A DNA stretch of 64,000 bases, taken from Legionella adelaidensis. Its GTDB lineage: Bacteria; Pseudomonadota; Gammaproteobacteria; Legionellales; Legionellaceae. Position numbers and translations under genes: made by a program. Under the pieces are notes generated by a model. It saw nothing but the letters and a program-made list of their open reading frames with translations, had not been told where the DNA came from and searched no databases. This document shows positions 14,475-25,541 of the stretch, piece after piece. Numbering within the stretch: the stretch's first letter is position 1; every line of letters starts with the position of its first letter. The stretch spans positions 62,001 through 126,000 of the forward strand of contig NZ_LR134428.1 of NCBI RefSeq assembly GCF_900637865.1, written 5' to 3'.

Positions 14475-15833
14475 TTATTCTATTGTCCATACTCCTTGTA
14501 AACCAACCAAATGAGCATGCACTTTTGAACTTCCCGCCACGGTATAAGCATTATTTTCATCAAATACTTGGGTTTTATCGAAAGTTGAATCGTCAGCGGC
14601 AAATAAATAAGTATAGCCAACATCAAATCCCAATGCGGACGTCATTTGATAATGAGCACCCGCAGATAATGCCCAGCGGTTAGCATCAGGTAACCGTACA
14701 TCACGTTCAGCATCCACAGTGGGAGTTTGATCATATCCGCCACCTACACGAAGTTGCCATTGCTCATTAACGAGATAATTTGCTCCTACAGCAAACCGCC
14801 ATGCATTTCTATAATCCTGGGGAGTAGTAATATCTAATACGGTAGGGCCTGCAATAGAAAAAGCAGCTACGTTATTTAATTGCGTTTCTTTAAATACATT
14901 CCAACCTGTGTAAACCACAGAACCTAACAAAGCTACCCTGTTGCTTATATCTTGATAACCACTGAGGGTTATTACCTCGGGTAGTTCTACTTTATTACTG
15001 GAAAGGATCTCACTTCGAAAAATAGCATTCGGATCATCTAAAAAGGGATCAGCCAGTGGCCCTGTTAATTGACTGTATCCATTAAATTTGTGTGTTGTTT
15101 TAGATTGATAATTAATCCCCACACGCGTGTGGTCTTGGTTAAAATGCGTGAGAATTCCAGCATGAAATCCCATAGCGAAAGAATCACCTTGATTATAGCT
15201 TTGCGAGTCAAAGGCCATAGGATTTTGACCAGGGATAGTAGGAATTCCTACCATGGCATTAAACTTTACTTTAGCCCATTGTAAATCTAACCCCCCACCG
15301 ATGGAGACGTTCTCGTTTATTTTATATCCCAGCTCGGGTGATAAATTTGCTGTAATCAATTGGGTTAAAGTGGCTGCATAACGAACGGGCGAATTGACTG
15401 GATAATCCGTGGACAGACCAAAAGGTGAAACGACACTGAGCCCTCCGACTAAACGATCGTTAAAGGGTACTGCAACATGAAGCGCTGGCACTATCGCCCG
15501 CTTTCCACCCTGTAAATCAGAAAATGTTTGAATATAAGAGGGTAGGCCTGCGGTTTCAAAAGTACTGACACCTGATATTTTACTGCTCGGAATAACGCCA
15601 ACACCACTTAGCAAAACTTGTTTTTTTGTTAATAAAGTTAATCCAGCCGGGTTATACCAACCCGTTGAAGCGTCTATGGCTTCGGCAGCACTTCCCGCTG
15701 CAAAATTTCCTACAGCAGTAGTGCTGGCCTCGGTATATAGCGAAAATCCACCTGCGTGGAGATTATTAGCCATTAGAACTGTTAAAAAGGAGCTTAGCGC
15801 GGTTTTTATGGGTTTTTTATTATTCTTCACCAC
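14475..15833 (-). CDS. Outer-membrane long-chain fatty-acid transporter, FadL/OmpP1 family
   Basis: A 14-strand beta-barrel protein for uptake of fatty acids or other hydrophobic compounds. The mature N-terminus GGFSLYTEASTTAVGNFAAGSAAEA, followed by DASTGWYNPAGLTLL, is the plug signature (NPAG) of the FadL family, and the end has the alternating pattern of outer-membrane strands. I place the start at a GTG (15833, or 15830) after AAAGGG, giving a clean signal peptide with cleavage after NLHA and 452 residues in total. An ATG at 15893 adds 20 residues. The gene diverges from lysAC. Confidence 0.88.
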   Translation of the reverse strand: MVKNNKKPIKTALSSFLTVLMANNLHAGGFSLYTEASTTAVGNFAAGSAAEAIDASTGWYNPAGLTLLTKKQVLLSGVGVIPSSKISGVSTFETAGLPSYIQTFSDLQGGKRAIVPALHVAVPFNDRLVGGLSVVSPFGLSTDYPVNSPVRYAATLTQLITANLSPELGYKINENVSIGGGLDLQWAKVKFNAMVGIPTIPGQNPMAFDSQSYNQGDSFAMGFHAGILTHFNQDHTRVGINYQSKTTHKFNGYSQLTGPLADPFLDDPNAIFRSEILSSNKVELPEVITLSGYQDISNRVALLGSVVYTGWNVFKETQLNNVAAFSIAGPTVLDITTPQDYRNAWRFAVGANYLVNEQWQLRVGGGYDQTPTVDAERDVRLPDANRWALSAGAHYQMTSALGFDVGYTYLFAADDSTFDKTQVFDENNAYTVAGSSKVHAHLVGLQGVWTIE

Positions 15834-16004
15834 TTTTCCCTTTATTTTTATTTTTTGGGAAAATGATAATAAAGGATGGAACCAGATTTTCATAGAATTA
15901 AATGTAACTTGGGGTCGGAGGCCTTGACGGCAACCTTCACCTCTTGCATTGCGGTTGAATTTTAAGCGTGTTAATGTTGTTTCTTTTTTGTTCTTGAGAA
16001 AGTC

Positions 16005-18569
16005 ATGCGACAACAATTGGTAACCAAATTTGGTGGTACAAGTGTCTCTACACGGGAAAATTGGAAGAATATTGCTGCTATTACTAAAAACCACCTAAAA
16101 AATGGATTTCAACCCGTTATTGTTTGCTCTGCTTTAACGCAAGCTTCAAATAAATTAGAAAAATTAATTGAAGCAGCATTGTTGAATGAGCATCCTCCTC
16201 TTCTACAAGAATTAAAAGAAGATCATTTTAAATTAGCTGACACTTTAGAAGTGCATCATGATCTTATCAAAAATGAGCTGGATCAATTAACGCAGTGGTT
16301 AACCGGGATTGCCCTTCTAAAACAAGCGCCAGCTAAAACAAGAGCTCAAATATTAAGCTTGGGCGAGATTATGATGACCCGTTTAGGCTTAGTATTTTTA
16401 CAAAATCAGGGTATTAACACCCAATGGTTTGACGCGCGGGACGCTCTCAAGACTACCCCAATTGACGGGGGTGATTCTATTAATTTTTTAGCCGCGCGCT
16501 GTACTAGTGAACCCAATTCGCAATTAAGCAGTAAACTCGCAAATTGCGAAGCTGATGCAATAATTACGCAAGGATTTATCGCTGCAAATAAGGAAGGCGA
16601 AACTGTTTTATTAGGTAGAGGGGGCTCAGATACCTCTGCCGGGCTTCTGGCTGCTATTTTATCTGCCCATAGTTGTGAAATTTGGACAGATGTCCCAGGA
16701 ATTTATACGGCTAACCCTCATCAACTCCCTCACGCGCGTTTGTTAAAACAATTAAGTTATGACGAGGCACAAGAAATTGCTTCCATGGGGGCAAAAGTTT
16801 TACATCCTAATTGCATTCCCCCCGTGCGACGTGCCGGTATACCCATGGTGGTTAAATATACCCGTTTACCCGAACATTCTGGTACTAAAATCACCTATGC
16901 TAGTGATGAATATGCTCCGCCAATAAAATCAATCCAGGTAAAACAAAACATTACTTTGATATCAATTGACACGTTAAATATGTGGCAACAAGTGGGTTTT
17001 TTAGCAGACATCTTTAACGCCTTCAGGACGCACGGATTTTCAGTAGATTTACTTTCCTCTTCGGAAGCAAATGTCACCCTCTCCCTGGATACCAATGCCA
17101 AACTACGCGATCGTGCTGCTTTAGATGCACTCATTGCCGAGTTAAACACATTAGGAAGAGCAAAAATTATTGAGCCTTGCAGCGCAGTTAGTTTGGTAGG
17201 CCATCATATACGTACCGTTTTGCCTCAACTAGGCCCTACATTAGAAGTTTTTGATGCGCAGCAAGTCTATTTAATGTCACTAGCCTCAAACGATTTAAAT
17301 CTTACTTTCGTAGTAGATGAAGCCAAGGCAGACAAGCTTTGCCAAAAACTTCATCATCTTTTAATTGAAAATAACCCTCAAAGTTTTTATTACTCGAAAA
17401 GTTGGCAAGAAGAATTTGGAACACCTAATCATCGTGTTGCCCCATGGTGGGAGCGAGAAAAAAATAAGTTATTAGCTTTAGCGGAAATGCAATCTCCCTG
17501 TTATATCTATGATTTAAATACGCAGCGTGAGAAAGCCGCTCAGCTATTGCAATTAAAATCCATCGATCGCCTCTTCTATGCCCTTAAAGCAAATCCGCAC
17601 CCTGCTCTTCTAAATACGCTCTATGAAAAAAATATTGGCTTTGAATGCGTATCAATTTTCGAGTTAGAGCACGTAATAGCGCACTTTCCTCGCATTGAAA
17701 AACAAAAAATTCTTTTTACTCCCAATTTCTCAGGAAAAGCGGAATATAAATTCGCGTTTTCCTTAGGCTGTTATGTAACGGTAGATAATCTTTTTCCTTT
17801 AGAAAATTGGCCAGAGCTCTTCCAAGATCAATCTATTCTCATCCGTGTTGATCCTGGTTGTGGAGCAGGCCATCATCGTTATGTTTGTACAGGCGGAAAT
17901 GAATCTAAATTTGGAATTCCGCGGCAAGATCTCTTGCGCGTTGCAAGTATTGCCAAGAAATATAATATAAAAATTATAGGCCTCCATGCGCATTCGGGGA
18001 GCGGCATTTTAACACCGGAACTATGGCAAGAAACCGCCTTAATGTTGGCAGAGGAAGCAACCCACTTTCCAGATGTAAGGATTATTAATTTGGGAGGCGG
18101 ATTAGGTATTGTAGAAAAACCAGGACAAACCCCGTTGAATCTTGCGGCTTTAGACGAGTCTATTAACGCAGTAAAAACCCGCTATCCTCATCTTGAATTT
18201 TGGTTAGAACCAGGCCGTTATTTTGTTGCAGAATGTGGGGTAATTTTGGCTAAAGTTACGCAATGCAAAGAAAAAGGAAAAGTAAAATTCATAGGCATTG
18301 AGACAGGAATGAACTCTTTAATGCGCCCCAGCCTTTATGGCTCCTATCATGAAATTACTAACCTTACCCGCGTTGATGAAGAAAAAACAGAAGTGGCACA
18401 TATTGTTGGTCCTATTTGCGAATCTGGCGACACCTTAGGCTATGATCGTTTATTACCGAAAACAGGGGAAGGTGATGTCATTCTAATTGCCAATACAGGC
18501 GCTTATGGTCATTGTATGAGTTCTTCCTACAATTTACGTCCTCCGGCTGAAGAAATTATTTTGGATTAA
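16005..18569 (+). CDS. lysAC: Bifunctional aspartate kinase / diaminopimelate decarboxylase
   Basis: A natural fusion of the first and last enzymes of the lysine branch. Residues 1-460 are aspartokinase: KFGGTSVSTRENW (ATP/Asp site), LGRGGSDTSAGLLAA, VPGIYTANPH, KVLHPNCIPPVRRAGIP, then ACT-like regulatory segments. Residues 480-854 are a PLP fold-type III decarboxylase: YALKANPHP with Schiff-base Lys528, HAHSGSGI, NLGGGLGI, LEPGRYFV, CESGDTLGYD and NTGAYGHCMSSSYN. At 854 residues it carries both enzymes complete. The fusion is known from Legionella, Coxiella and xanthomonads. The lysine end-product could feed back directly on its own kinase half. The downstream helicase starts two bases after its stop. 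Confidence 0.95.
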   Translation: MRQQLVTKFGGTSVSTRENWKNIAAITKNHLKNGFQPVIVCSALTQASNKLEKLIEAALLNEHPPLLQELKEDHFKLADTLEVHHDLIKNELDQLTQWLTGIALLKQAPAKTRAQILSLGEIMMTRLGLVFLQNQGINTQWFDARDALKTTPIDGGDSINFLAARCTSEPNSQLSSKLANCEADAIITQGFIAANKEGETVLLGRGGSDTSAGLLAAILSAHSCEIWTDVPGIYTANPHQLPHARLLKQLSYDEAQEIASMGAKVLHPNCIPPVRRAGIPMVVKYTRLPEHSGTKITYASDEYAPPIKSIQVKQNITLISIDTLNMWQQVGFLADIFNAFRTHGFSVDLLSSSEANVTLSLDTNAKLRDRAALDALIAELNTLGRAKIIEPCSAVSLVGHHIRTVLPQLGPTLEVFDAQQVYLMSLASNDLNLTFVVDEAKADKLCQKLHHLLIENNPQSFYYSKSWQEEFGTPNHRVAPWWEREKNKLLALAEMQSPCYIYDLNTQREKAAQLLQLKSIDRLFYALKANPHPALLNTLYEKNIGFECVSIFELEHVIAHFPRIEKQKILFTPNFSGKAEYKFAFSLGCYVTVDNLFPLENWPELFQDQSILIRVDPGCGAGHHRYVCTGGNESKFGIPRQDLLRVASIAKKYNIKIIGLHAHSGSGILTPELWQETALMLAEEATHFPDVRIINLGGGLGIVEKPGQTPLNLAALDESINAVKTRYPHLEFWLEPGRYFVAECGVILAKVTQCKEKGKVKFIGIETGMNSLMRPSLYGSYHEITNLTRVDEEKTEVAHIVGPICESGDTLGYDRLLPKTGEGDVILIANTGAYGHCMSSSYNLRPPAEEIILD

Positions 18570-18571
18570 CC

Positions 18572-21500
18572 ATGGAAGATAAGGAACAACGGCTAAAAGC
18601 AACAGACCCCGCCTTTTCTTTTATAGTGCAAGCTCCCGCAGGTTCGGGCAAAACAGAAATATTAACGCAACGATACTTACGCTTATTAGCCACAGTTAAA
18701 AATCCTGAACAAATCCTCGCTTTAACTTTTACCCGGAAAGCAGCTAACGAAATGCGTGAGCGTATTTTGTTAGCTTTACGAAAAGCTGAGAAAAAAGAGG
18801 TTCCTCAATCTGCGCATCAAAAGATGACAATAGAGTATGCTCAAAGAATTTTAGAGTTAGATTATCGCTATAACTGGCAATTACTTAATAATCCCACTCG
18901 TCTCAATATTTTCACCATTGACGCGTTATGCCAAAAGATTACCTCCTCCATTCCTTTACAGGAAAAAACACTGCCTTTTGCAAACATTAGTGAAAGGCCT
19001 GACAAACAATATCGCTTGGCAGCGCGTGCTTGTTTGAATTATGCAGTAGAGAATACTCCTTATCATACCGCCATTAAAACATTGCTATTACATGTAGATA
19101 ACAATCAAGAAAAATTAATAACGCTATTTTCACAATTATTATCGCATCGCGATCAATGGTTAAGCACACTTTATCAAGCCAAGTTACAACAAAAAACAGA
19201 TTTTGAGAAAGCATTGGGGTTGATTGAAAGGCATGAGATAGCTCGCTTTTATGCAAGTATCCCTACGGATTGCCATGATGATTTAATGAGATTAGCGAGG
19301 AAAATGGCAGACCTGCAAGAAGATAATCAGTCGCCTGTATGTCTTTTGCAAGGTTGGACTTCTTTTCATAATTTAACGCAGGAACAAATTACTGGTTTGG
19401 CTCGCTTATTATTAACCAGCCAGGAAACCTTGCGCAAAAGTTTTGATCATCACGTGGGCTTAAAAAAAGCAAATTGTAATCCAAAGGATTATGAGGAAAT
19501 CAAAAACGATAGTAAGTATTTATTAACGCGTTTAGAAGCATCTTCAGAGTTTCCTGGTGCTTTAGTACGCGTAAAAGATTTACCCGAACCACAATTTGAA
19601 CCAAAGGATTGGCAAGTCTTACAAGCATTGTTACAAGTGCTTCCGTTACTAACCGCACACCTTTTTGTCGCTTTTCAAAAGGCCAATGAAATAGATTTTA
19701 TCGAAGTGGCACAACAAGCGTTTTTAGCATTGGAACAAGACGGAAACCCAACTGATTTAGCACTTTATTGGGATAATCAAATTACCCATTTACTTGTTGA
19801 CGAATTTCAAGATACCTCCATTTTACAATTTGAGTTGTTAGAGCGTTTATTACAAGGATGGGGAAATGATGAACGAACGGTATTTTTAGTAGGGGACCCA
19901 ATGCAATCTATCTACCGTTTTCGCTCCGCGGAGGTGGGTTTATTTCTAAGAGCAAAAAAATACGGGATTGGCCCGGTTCAACCTCTTTTTTTGGAGTTAA
20001 AAACCAATTTCCGCTCTTCATCACTTATCGTGGATTGGATTAATAATCAATTCTCTACTATTTTTCCTTCCTTAGACGACATTGAGTCAGGAGCTATCTC
20101 CTATTCTGCCTCTTATTCACAGAAAGAAAGTGTAAGTAGTGTATGTGAAGCGTATTGCTATGAAAATAAAGAACAAGAGGCAGCCGGCATTTTAAATTGT
20201 ATTACTAAAGAATTGGAGACCTATCCGCAATCTACCATTGCCATTTTAGTTCGCTCAAGAAACCAACTTGTGGAAATAATACGCTTACTGCGGCAAGCTG
20301 GAATACCGTTTCAAGGAGTTGAAATTGACTTATTGTCTAGCCTCCCTCATTTAAAAGACATATGGATTTTCACCCAAGCACTTTTGTACCCTACCAACCG
20401 GTTAATATGGTTATCTTTATTACGCAGTCCCTGGGTAGGAATGAGTCTTTTTGATCTACATTGTATTGCCAATTTCGACAAACAGAAATCTATCTATTTT
20501 GCTCTGGAAAATGCCCATGCGATTCAGGGCCTAAGCCAAGAAGGCATTTTACGTGCGCAATTTCTATTTCAAACTTTTCAGCAAGCCTTTTGTTACAGGT
20601 ATCAAAAAAATTGTATAGCATGGATAGAAGAAACGCTTAATCATTTGCATCTTCAAAAGATATTAAGCCCCAGTGAACGAAATGATATTGAGCAATTTTG
20701 GTTATTATTGGAAAAATTTATCAATAAAGGCCAATTAGAGGATTTAGAAGGATTTCAACAAGCATTTAACTCACTTTATTCTAAAAAAGTCACCTTGTCC
20801 CGTTTGCAGGTTATGACTATTCATAAATCCAAAGGACTTGAATTCGACTGTGTTATTTTGCCAGGATTAAGTGCAAAAATGCAAAATCGCGATCGGCCTT
20901 TAATGCGCTGGTTAAAACTTCCCCATGAAGAAAAGGAGTTATTGCTATTATCTCCCGTCAAATCAAGCGAAGAGGATAATTCACTGCTTTATGACTACAT
21001 AGGTAAACTGGAAGAGCAAAAAAACACTTATGAAACCCAACGCTTGTTATATGTGGCTGTGACCAGAGCGAAAAGCAGGCTCTATTTGTTTGATTATCAA
21101 GAAAAAGAAAGTGCTGGCTCTTTTCGTCATTTATTAAAAAAACAACCCTTTCAATCTTCTAGTGTAGAAACGGTAGGAGTTAGTACGGAGGTAACTCATA
21201 AACATTTACCTATTGAATGGTACAGCACGCCGCCAAAATCACCACCAGTGCAACTTTCACAAATTCATTTGGAAAATAGCGCGCCAATACCTCGCCTTTT
21301 CGGGAGCGCAACGCATGAAATATTACAATGGATTTGCGACAATCATCCTTACTCTGTGGAAGAGATCCCCTGGGAGCTATTCCAACATTTTTTAAAAACA
21401 GCAGGAGTTTCAGGAAATTTATTAGAAGAAGCCACGAAAAGCTTAATACAGCAAATAAGCAACCTTTTTCATTGCCCGATTGGCCGATGGATTACTCAGG

Positions 21501-21772
21501 CCCAAGCAGAAGAGTATAACGAACTGGAGCTTCTTTTAGAAAATAATGGAGAAATGATAACTCGCATAGTTGATAGAACGTTTATCAATGAAGGAAAACG
21601 TTGGGTAATAGATTTTAAAACGGGAACGCAAACAAATATCGAAAAGCATAAACAGCAGGTAAATGAATACGCGCTGTATCTTTCTAAACTATACACGGAA
21701 CCCATTCATTGTGGTCTATATTATTTACAAAATAATAATTGGGTTAACTGGGAATTTATAAGGCAGGTGTAG
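18572..21772 (+). CDS. UvrD/RecB-family helicase-nuclease (AddA-like)
   Basis: 1066-residue superfamily 1A helicase with a C-terminal nuclease. Motifs in order: Walker A APAGSGKTE (Lys27), LTFTRKAANEMRERI (Ia), LLVDEFQDTSILQ (II), GDPMQSIYRFRSAEVGLF (III), LKTNFRSS (IV), VMTIHKSKGLEFDCVILPG (V) and RLLYVAVTRAKSRLYLF (VI). The end carries a RecB/AddA-type nuclease: GSATHEILQWI, IVDRTFINEGKRWVIDFKTG and the QQVNEYALYL helix (QxxxY). It should process double-strand breaks. AddA normally works with AddB, but the neighbours are lysAC and mrp, so its partner lies elsewhere or it acts alone. It is probably co-transcribed with lysAC. Confidence 0.85.
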   Translation: MEDKEQRLKATDPAFSFIVQAPAGSGKTEILTQRYLRLLATVKNPEQILALTFTRKAANEMRERILLALRKAEKKEVPQSAHQKMTIEYAQRILELDYRYNWQLLNNPTRLNIFTIDALCQKITSSIPLQEKTLPFANISERPDKQYRLAARACLNYAVENTPYHTAIKTLLLHVDNNQEKLITLFSQLLSHRDQWLSTLYQAKLQQKTDFEKALGLIERHEIARFYASIPTDCHDDLMRLARKMADLQEDNQSPVCLLQGWTSFHNLTQEQITGLARLLLTSQETLRKSFDHHVGLKKANCNPKDYEEIKNDSKYLLTRLEASSEFPGALVRVKDLPEPQFEPKDWQVLQALLQVLPLLTAHLFVAFQKANEIDFIEVAQQAFLALEQDGNPTDLALYWDNQITHLLVDEFQDTSILQFELLERLLQGWGNDERTVFLVGDPMQSIYRFRSAEVGLFLRAKKYGIGPVQPLFLELKTNFRSSSLIVDWINNQFSTIFPSLDDIESGAISYSASYSQKESVSSVCEAYCYENKEQEAAGILNCITKELETYPQSTIAILVRSRNQLVEIIRLLRQAGIPFQGVEIDLLSSLPHLKDIWIFTQALLYPTNRLIWLSLLRSPWVGMSLFDLHCIANFDKQKSIYFALENAHAIQGLSQEGILRAQFLFQTFQQAFCYRYQKNCIAWIEETLNHLHLQKILSPSERNDIEQFWLLLEKFINKGQLEDLEGFQQAFNSLYSKKVTLSRLQVMTIHKSKGLEFDCVILPGLSAKMQNRDRPLMRWLKLPHEEKELLLLSPVKSSEEDNSLLYDYIGKLEEQKNTYETQRLLYVAVTRAKSRLYLFDYQEKESAGSFRHLLKKQPFQSSSVETVGVSTEVTHKHLPIEWYSTPPKSPPVQLSQIHLENSAPIPRLFGSATHEILQWICDNHPYSVEEIPWELFQHFLKTAGVSGNLLEEATKSLIQQISNLFHCPIGRWITQAQAEEYNELELLLENNGEMITRIVDRTFINEGKRWVIDFKTGTQTNIEKHKQQVNEYALYLSKLYTEPIHCGLYYLQNNNWVNWEFIRQV

Positions 21773-21822
21773 TTTAAATCCTCTGTACATACAAAAAAAA
21801 AAATGGTTGCCCGCCTGCGCGG

Positions 21823-21846
21823 ACATGACAGATTTTTTTGTCATGT
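21823..21846. terminator. Hairpin after the helicase gene
   Basis: ACATGACA (21823-21830) pairs with TGTCATGT (21839-21846); the loop is GATTTTTT. It lies about 50 bases after the helicase stop and follows a GCCCGCCTGCGCGG stretch resembling the GTCAT/GCGGG palindromes near 49 kb. The T-run is in the loop, not after the stem, so termination is uncertain. Confidence 0.4.
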
Positions 21847-21921
21847 AGAGGTTTAAATCAAATGCAGGTTGCGTTCACAAATAGGTGTAGCTATGATCTC
21901 TTATTTTATTATTCCCCATTC

Positions 21922-22992
21922 ATGACTATAAAAACCAAAATTCAATCGCTTTTAGAAAGCAGCTTAAAAAACTCCTTGCATTTAAATGGTAACGAGCCTT
22001 CTTTCAAAACCATTGTCACGTTGGAAAATACCCAACTAACTATCAATCTTTGCTCGGAAATTCCTAAAGGGTTTTTAATAGAATCATTCATTCAAGATTT
22101 CAAAGCCGCTATATGCAAAGAATTTCCCCAGTATTCTATCGAAATAGGTTTGGATCAATTTATTAAAGCACATCGCACCCAATTACCCGGACAGGCACTC
22201 AGAGGGATTAAAAATACAATTGCCGTAGCTTCTGGTAAGGGAGGCGTGGGCAAATCTACTGTGGCTGTAAATCTTGCTATTGCTTTGGCCAAAGCTGGAG
22301 CGCGTGTGGGAATATTGGATGCCGATATTTACGGCCCGAGTATTCCAATTATGTTAGGCGGCCCTAAAGAAGTCTTGGTAAGTGGAGAGCACTATTTACC
22401 GGTTGAAGCTTGTGGGATTTATGCTATGTCCATTGGTTATTTGACGCAAGATGATCCCGCTTTAATTTGGCGCGGGCCTATGCTTGCCAAAGCATTGTTA
22501 CAAATGATTAATATCACCCAGTGGGATGAGCTGGATTATTTATTTATAGATCTTCCTCCAGGTACAGGGGATATCCAGTTAAGTTTGGTACAAAAAATCC
22601 CGCTCACTGCAGCAATAATAGTAACCACTCCTCAAATGGTAGCGACAGCAGATGCCGAAAAAGCAATTAAAATGTTTGAAAAAACGAATATAGACGTACT
22701 AGGCCTTGTGGAAAATATGTCTCATTATCATTGTACCCACTGCGGACACGAAGACCATATTTTTGGGGCTGGCGGCGCTCGTAGGCTCAGTGAACGATTT
22801 AATTGTCCATTATTAGGGGAGCTTCCTTTAGAAACACAAGTAATGAGTCACTCTGATAAGGGTGAACCTATAGCATTTACTGAAAATGCTATAGCTTTGC
22901 CTTATTGGAAAACTGCATTTAATGTAAGTTTTCAGTTGAGTAAGAAACCTTTAAACTATGCGGATAAATTCCCTCCTATCGTGGTGGAATAA
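21922..22992 (+). CDS. mrp: Iron-sulphur cluster carrier protein, Mrp/ApbC P-loop ATPase
   Basis: A MinD-like ATPase of the Mrp/Nbp35 family that carries and delivers 4Fe-4S clusters. A short DUF59-like N-terminus is followed by the deviant Walker A SGKGGVGKST (residues 104-113), LDADIYGPSIPIMLGG, FIDLPPGTGDIQLSL, and the cluster-binding CTHC pair (271 and 274). With the ATG at 21922 it has 356 residues, normal for the family, but there is no clear ribosome binding site; an ATG at 21861, better placed after AGAGG, would add 20 residues. Confidence 0.93.
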   Translation: MTIKTKIQSLLESSLKNSLHLNGNEPSFKTIVTLENTQLTINLCSEIPKGFLIESFIQDFKAAICKEFPQYSIEIGLDQFIKAHRTQLPGQALRGIKNTIAVASGKGGVGKSTVAVNLAIALAKAGARVGILDADIYGPSIPIMLGGPKEVLVSGEHYLPVEACGIYAMSIGYLTQDDPALIWRGPMLAKALLQMINITQWDELDYLFIDLPPGTGDIQLSLVQKIPLTAAIIVTTPQMVATADAEKAIKMFEKTNIDVLGLVENMSHYHCTHCGHEDHIFGAGGARRLSERFNCPLLGELPLETQVMSHSDKGEPIAFTENAIALPYWKTAFNVSFQLSKKPLNYADKFPPIVVE

Positions 22993-23005
22993 ACAAGAGG
23001 TGTAT

Positions 23006-23317
23006 ATGTTCCTTCTCTATTTTTACGTTCCAGCTACGCATCTCGAGATAGTAAAAAATGCCATTTTTGCTGTCGGCGCAGGAACAATTGGGAATTACAC
23101 CCATTGTTCGTGGGAAATAAAAGGCGAAGGGCAATTTATGCCCAAAGAAGGTAGTAATGCCTTTATTGGCACGGTTAATACTATAGAAAAAGTAATGGAA
23201 TATAAGGTGGAGATGGTTTGTTCTGAAGAGGTGGTTAGAAAAGCAATACACGCTTTAAAAGAATCGCATCCTTATGAAACCCCTGCATATCAAATTATTC
23301 GTTGTGAGCAAATATAA
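23006..23317 (+). CDS. NIF3/YqfO C-terminal-domain-like protein
   Basis: The 103-residue protein corresponds to the stand-alone YqfO insert domain of NIF3 proteins (CutA/PII-like fold): FYVPATHLEIVKNAIFAVGA, then GTIGNYTHCSW, GQFMPKEGSNAFIGT, EYKVEMVCSEE and the terminal SHPYETPAYQII. Small versions are common in gammaproteobacteria; their function is unknown. The start is the ATG at 23006 with AAGAGG five bases before it; the longer frame overlapping mrp is not needed. It lies 13 bases after mrp and is probably co-transcribed with it. Confidence 0.85.
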   Translation: MFLLYFYVPATHLEIVKNAIFAVGAGTIGNYTHCSWEIKGEGQFMPKEGSNAFIGTVNTIEKVMEYKVEMVCSEEVVRKAIHALKESHPYETPAYQIIRCEQI

Positions 23318-23358
23318 ATTCACTTATACAGAAATGCAGATATACAAGCGAACTGAAA

Positions 23359-23383
23359 AACCTGGTTGACTAGCAACCAGGTT
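23359..23383. repeat. Perfect 10-bp-stem hairpin (copy 2 of a dispersed palindrome)
   Basis: AACCTGGTTG and CAACCAGGTT flank ACTAG. The same core forms the hairpin at 4792-4819. Here it follows the YqfO-like gene and could act as its terminator, although no T-tract follows. Confidence 0.65.
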
Positions 23384-23398
23384 ACGATGATAAGCGCA

Positions 23399-25541
<2,143 letters not shown>

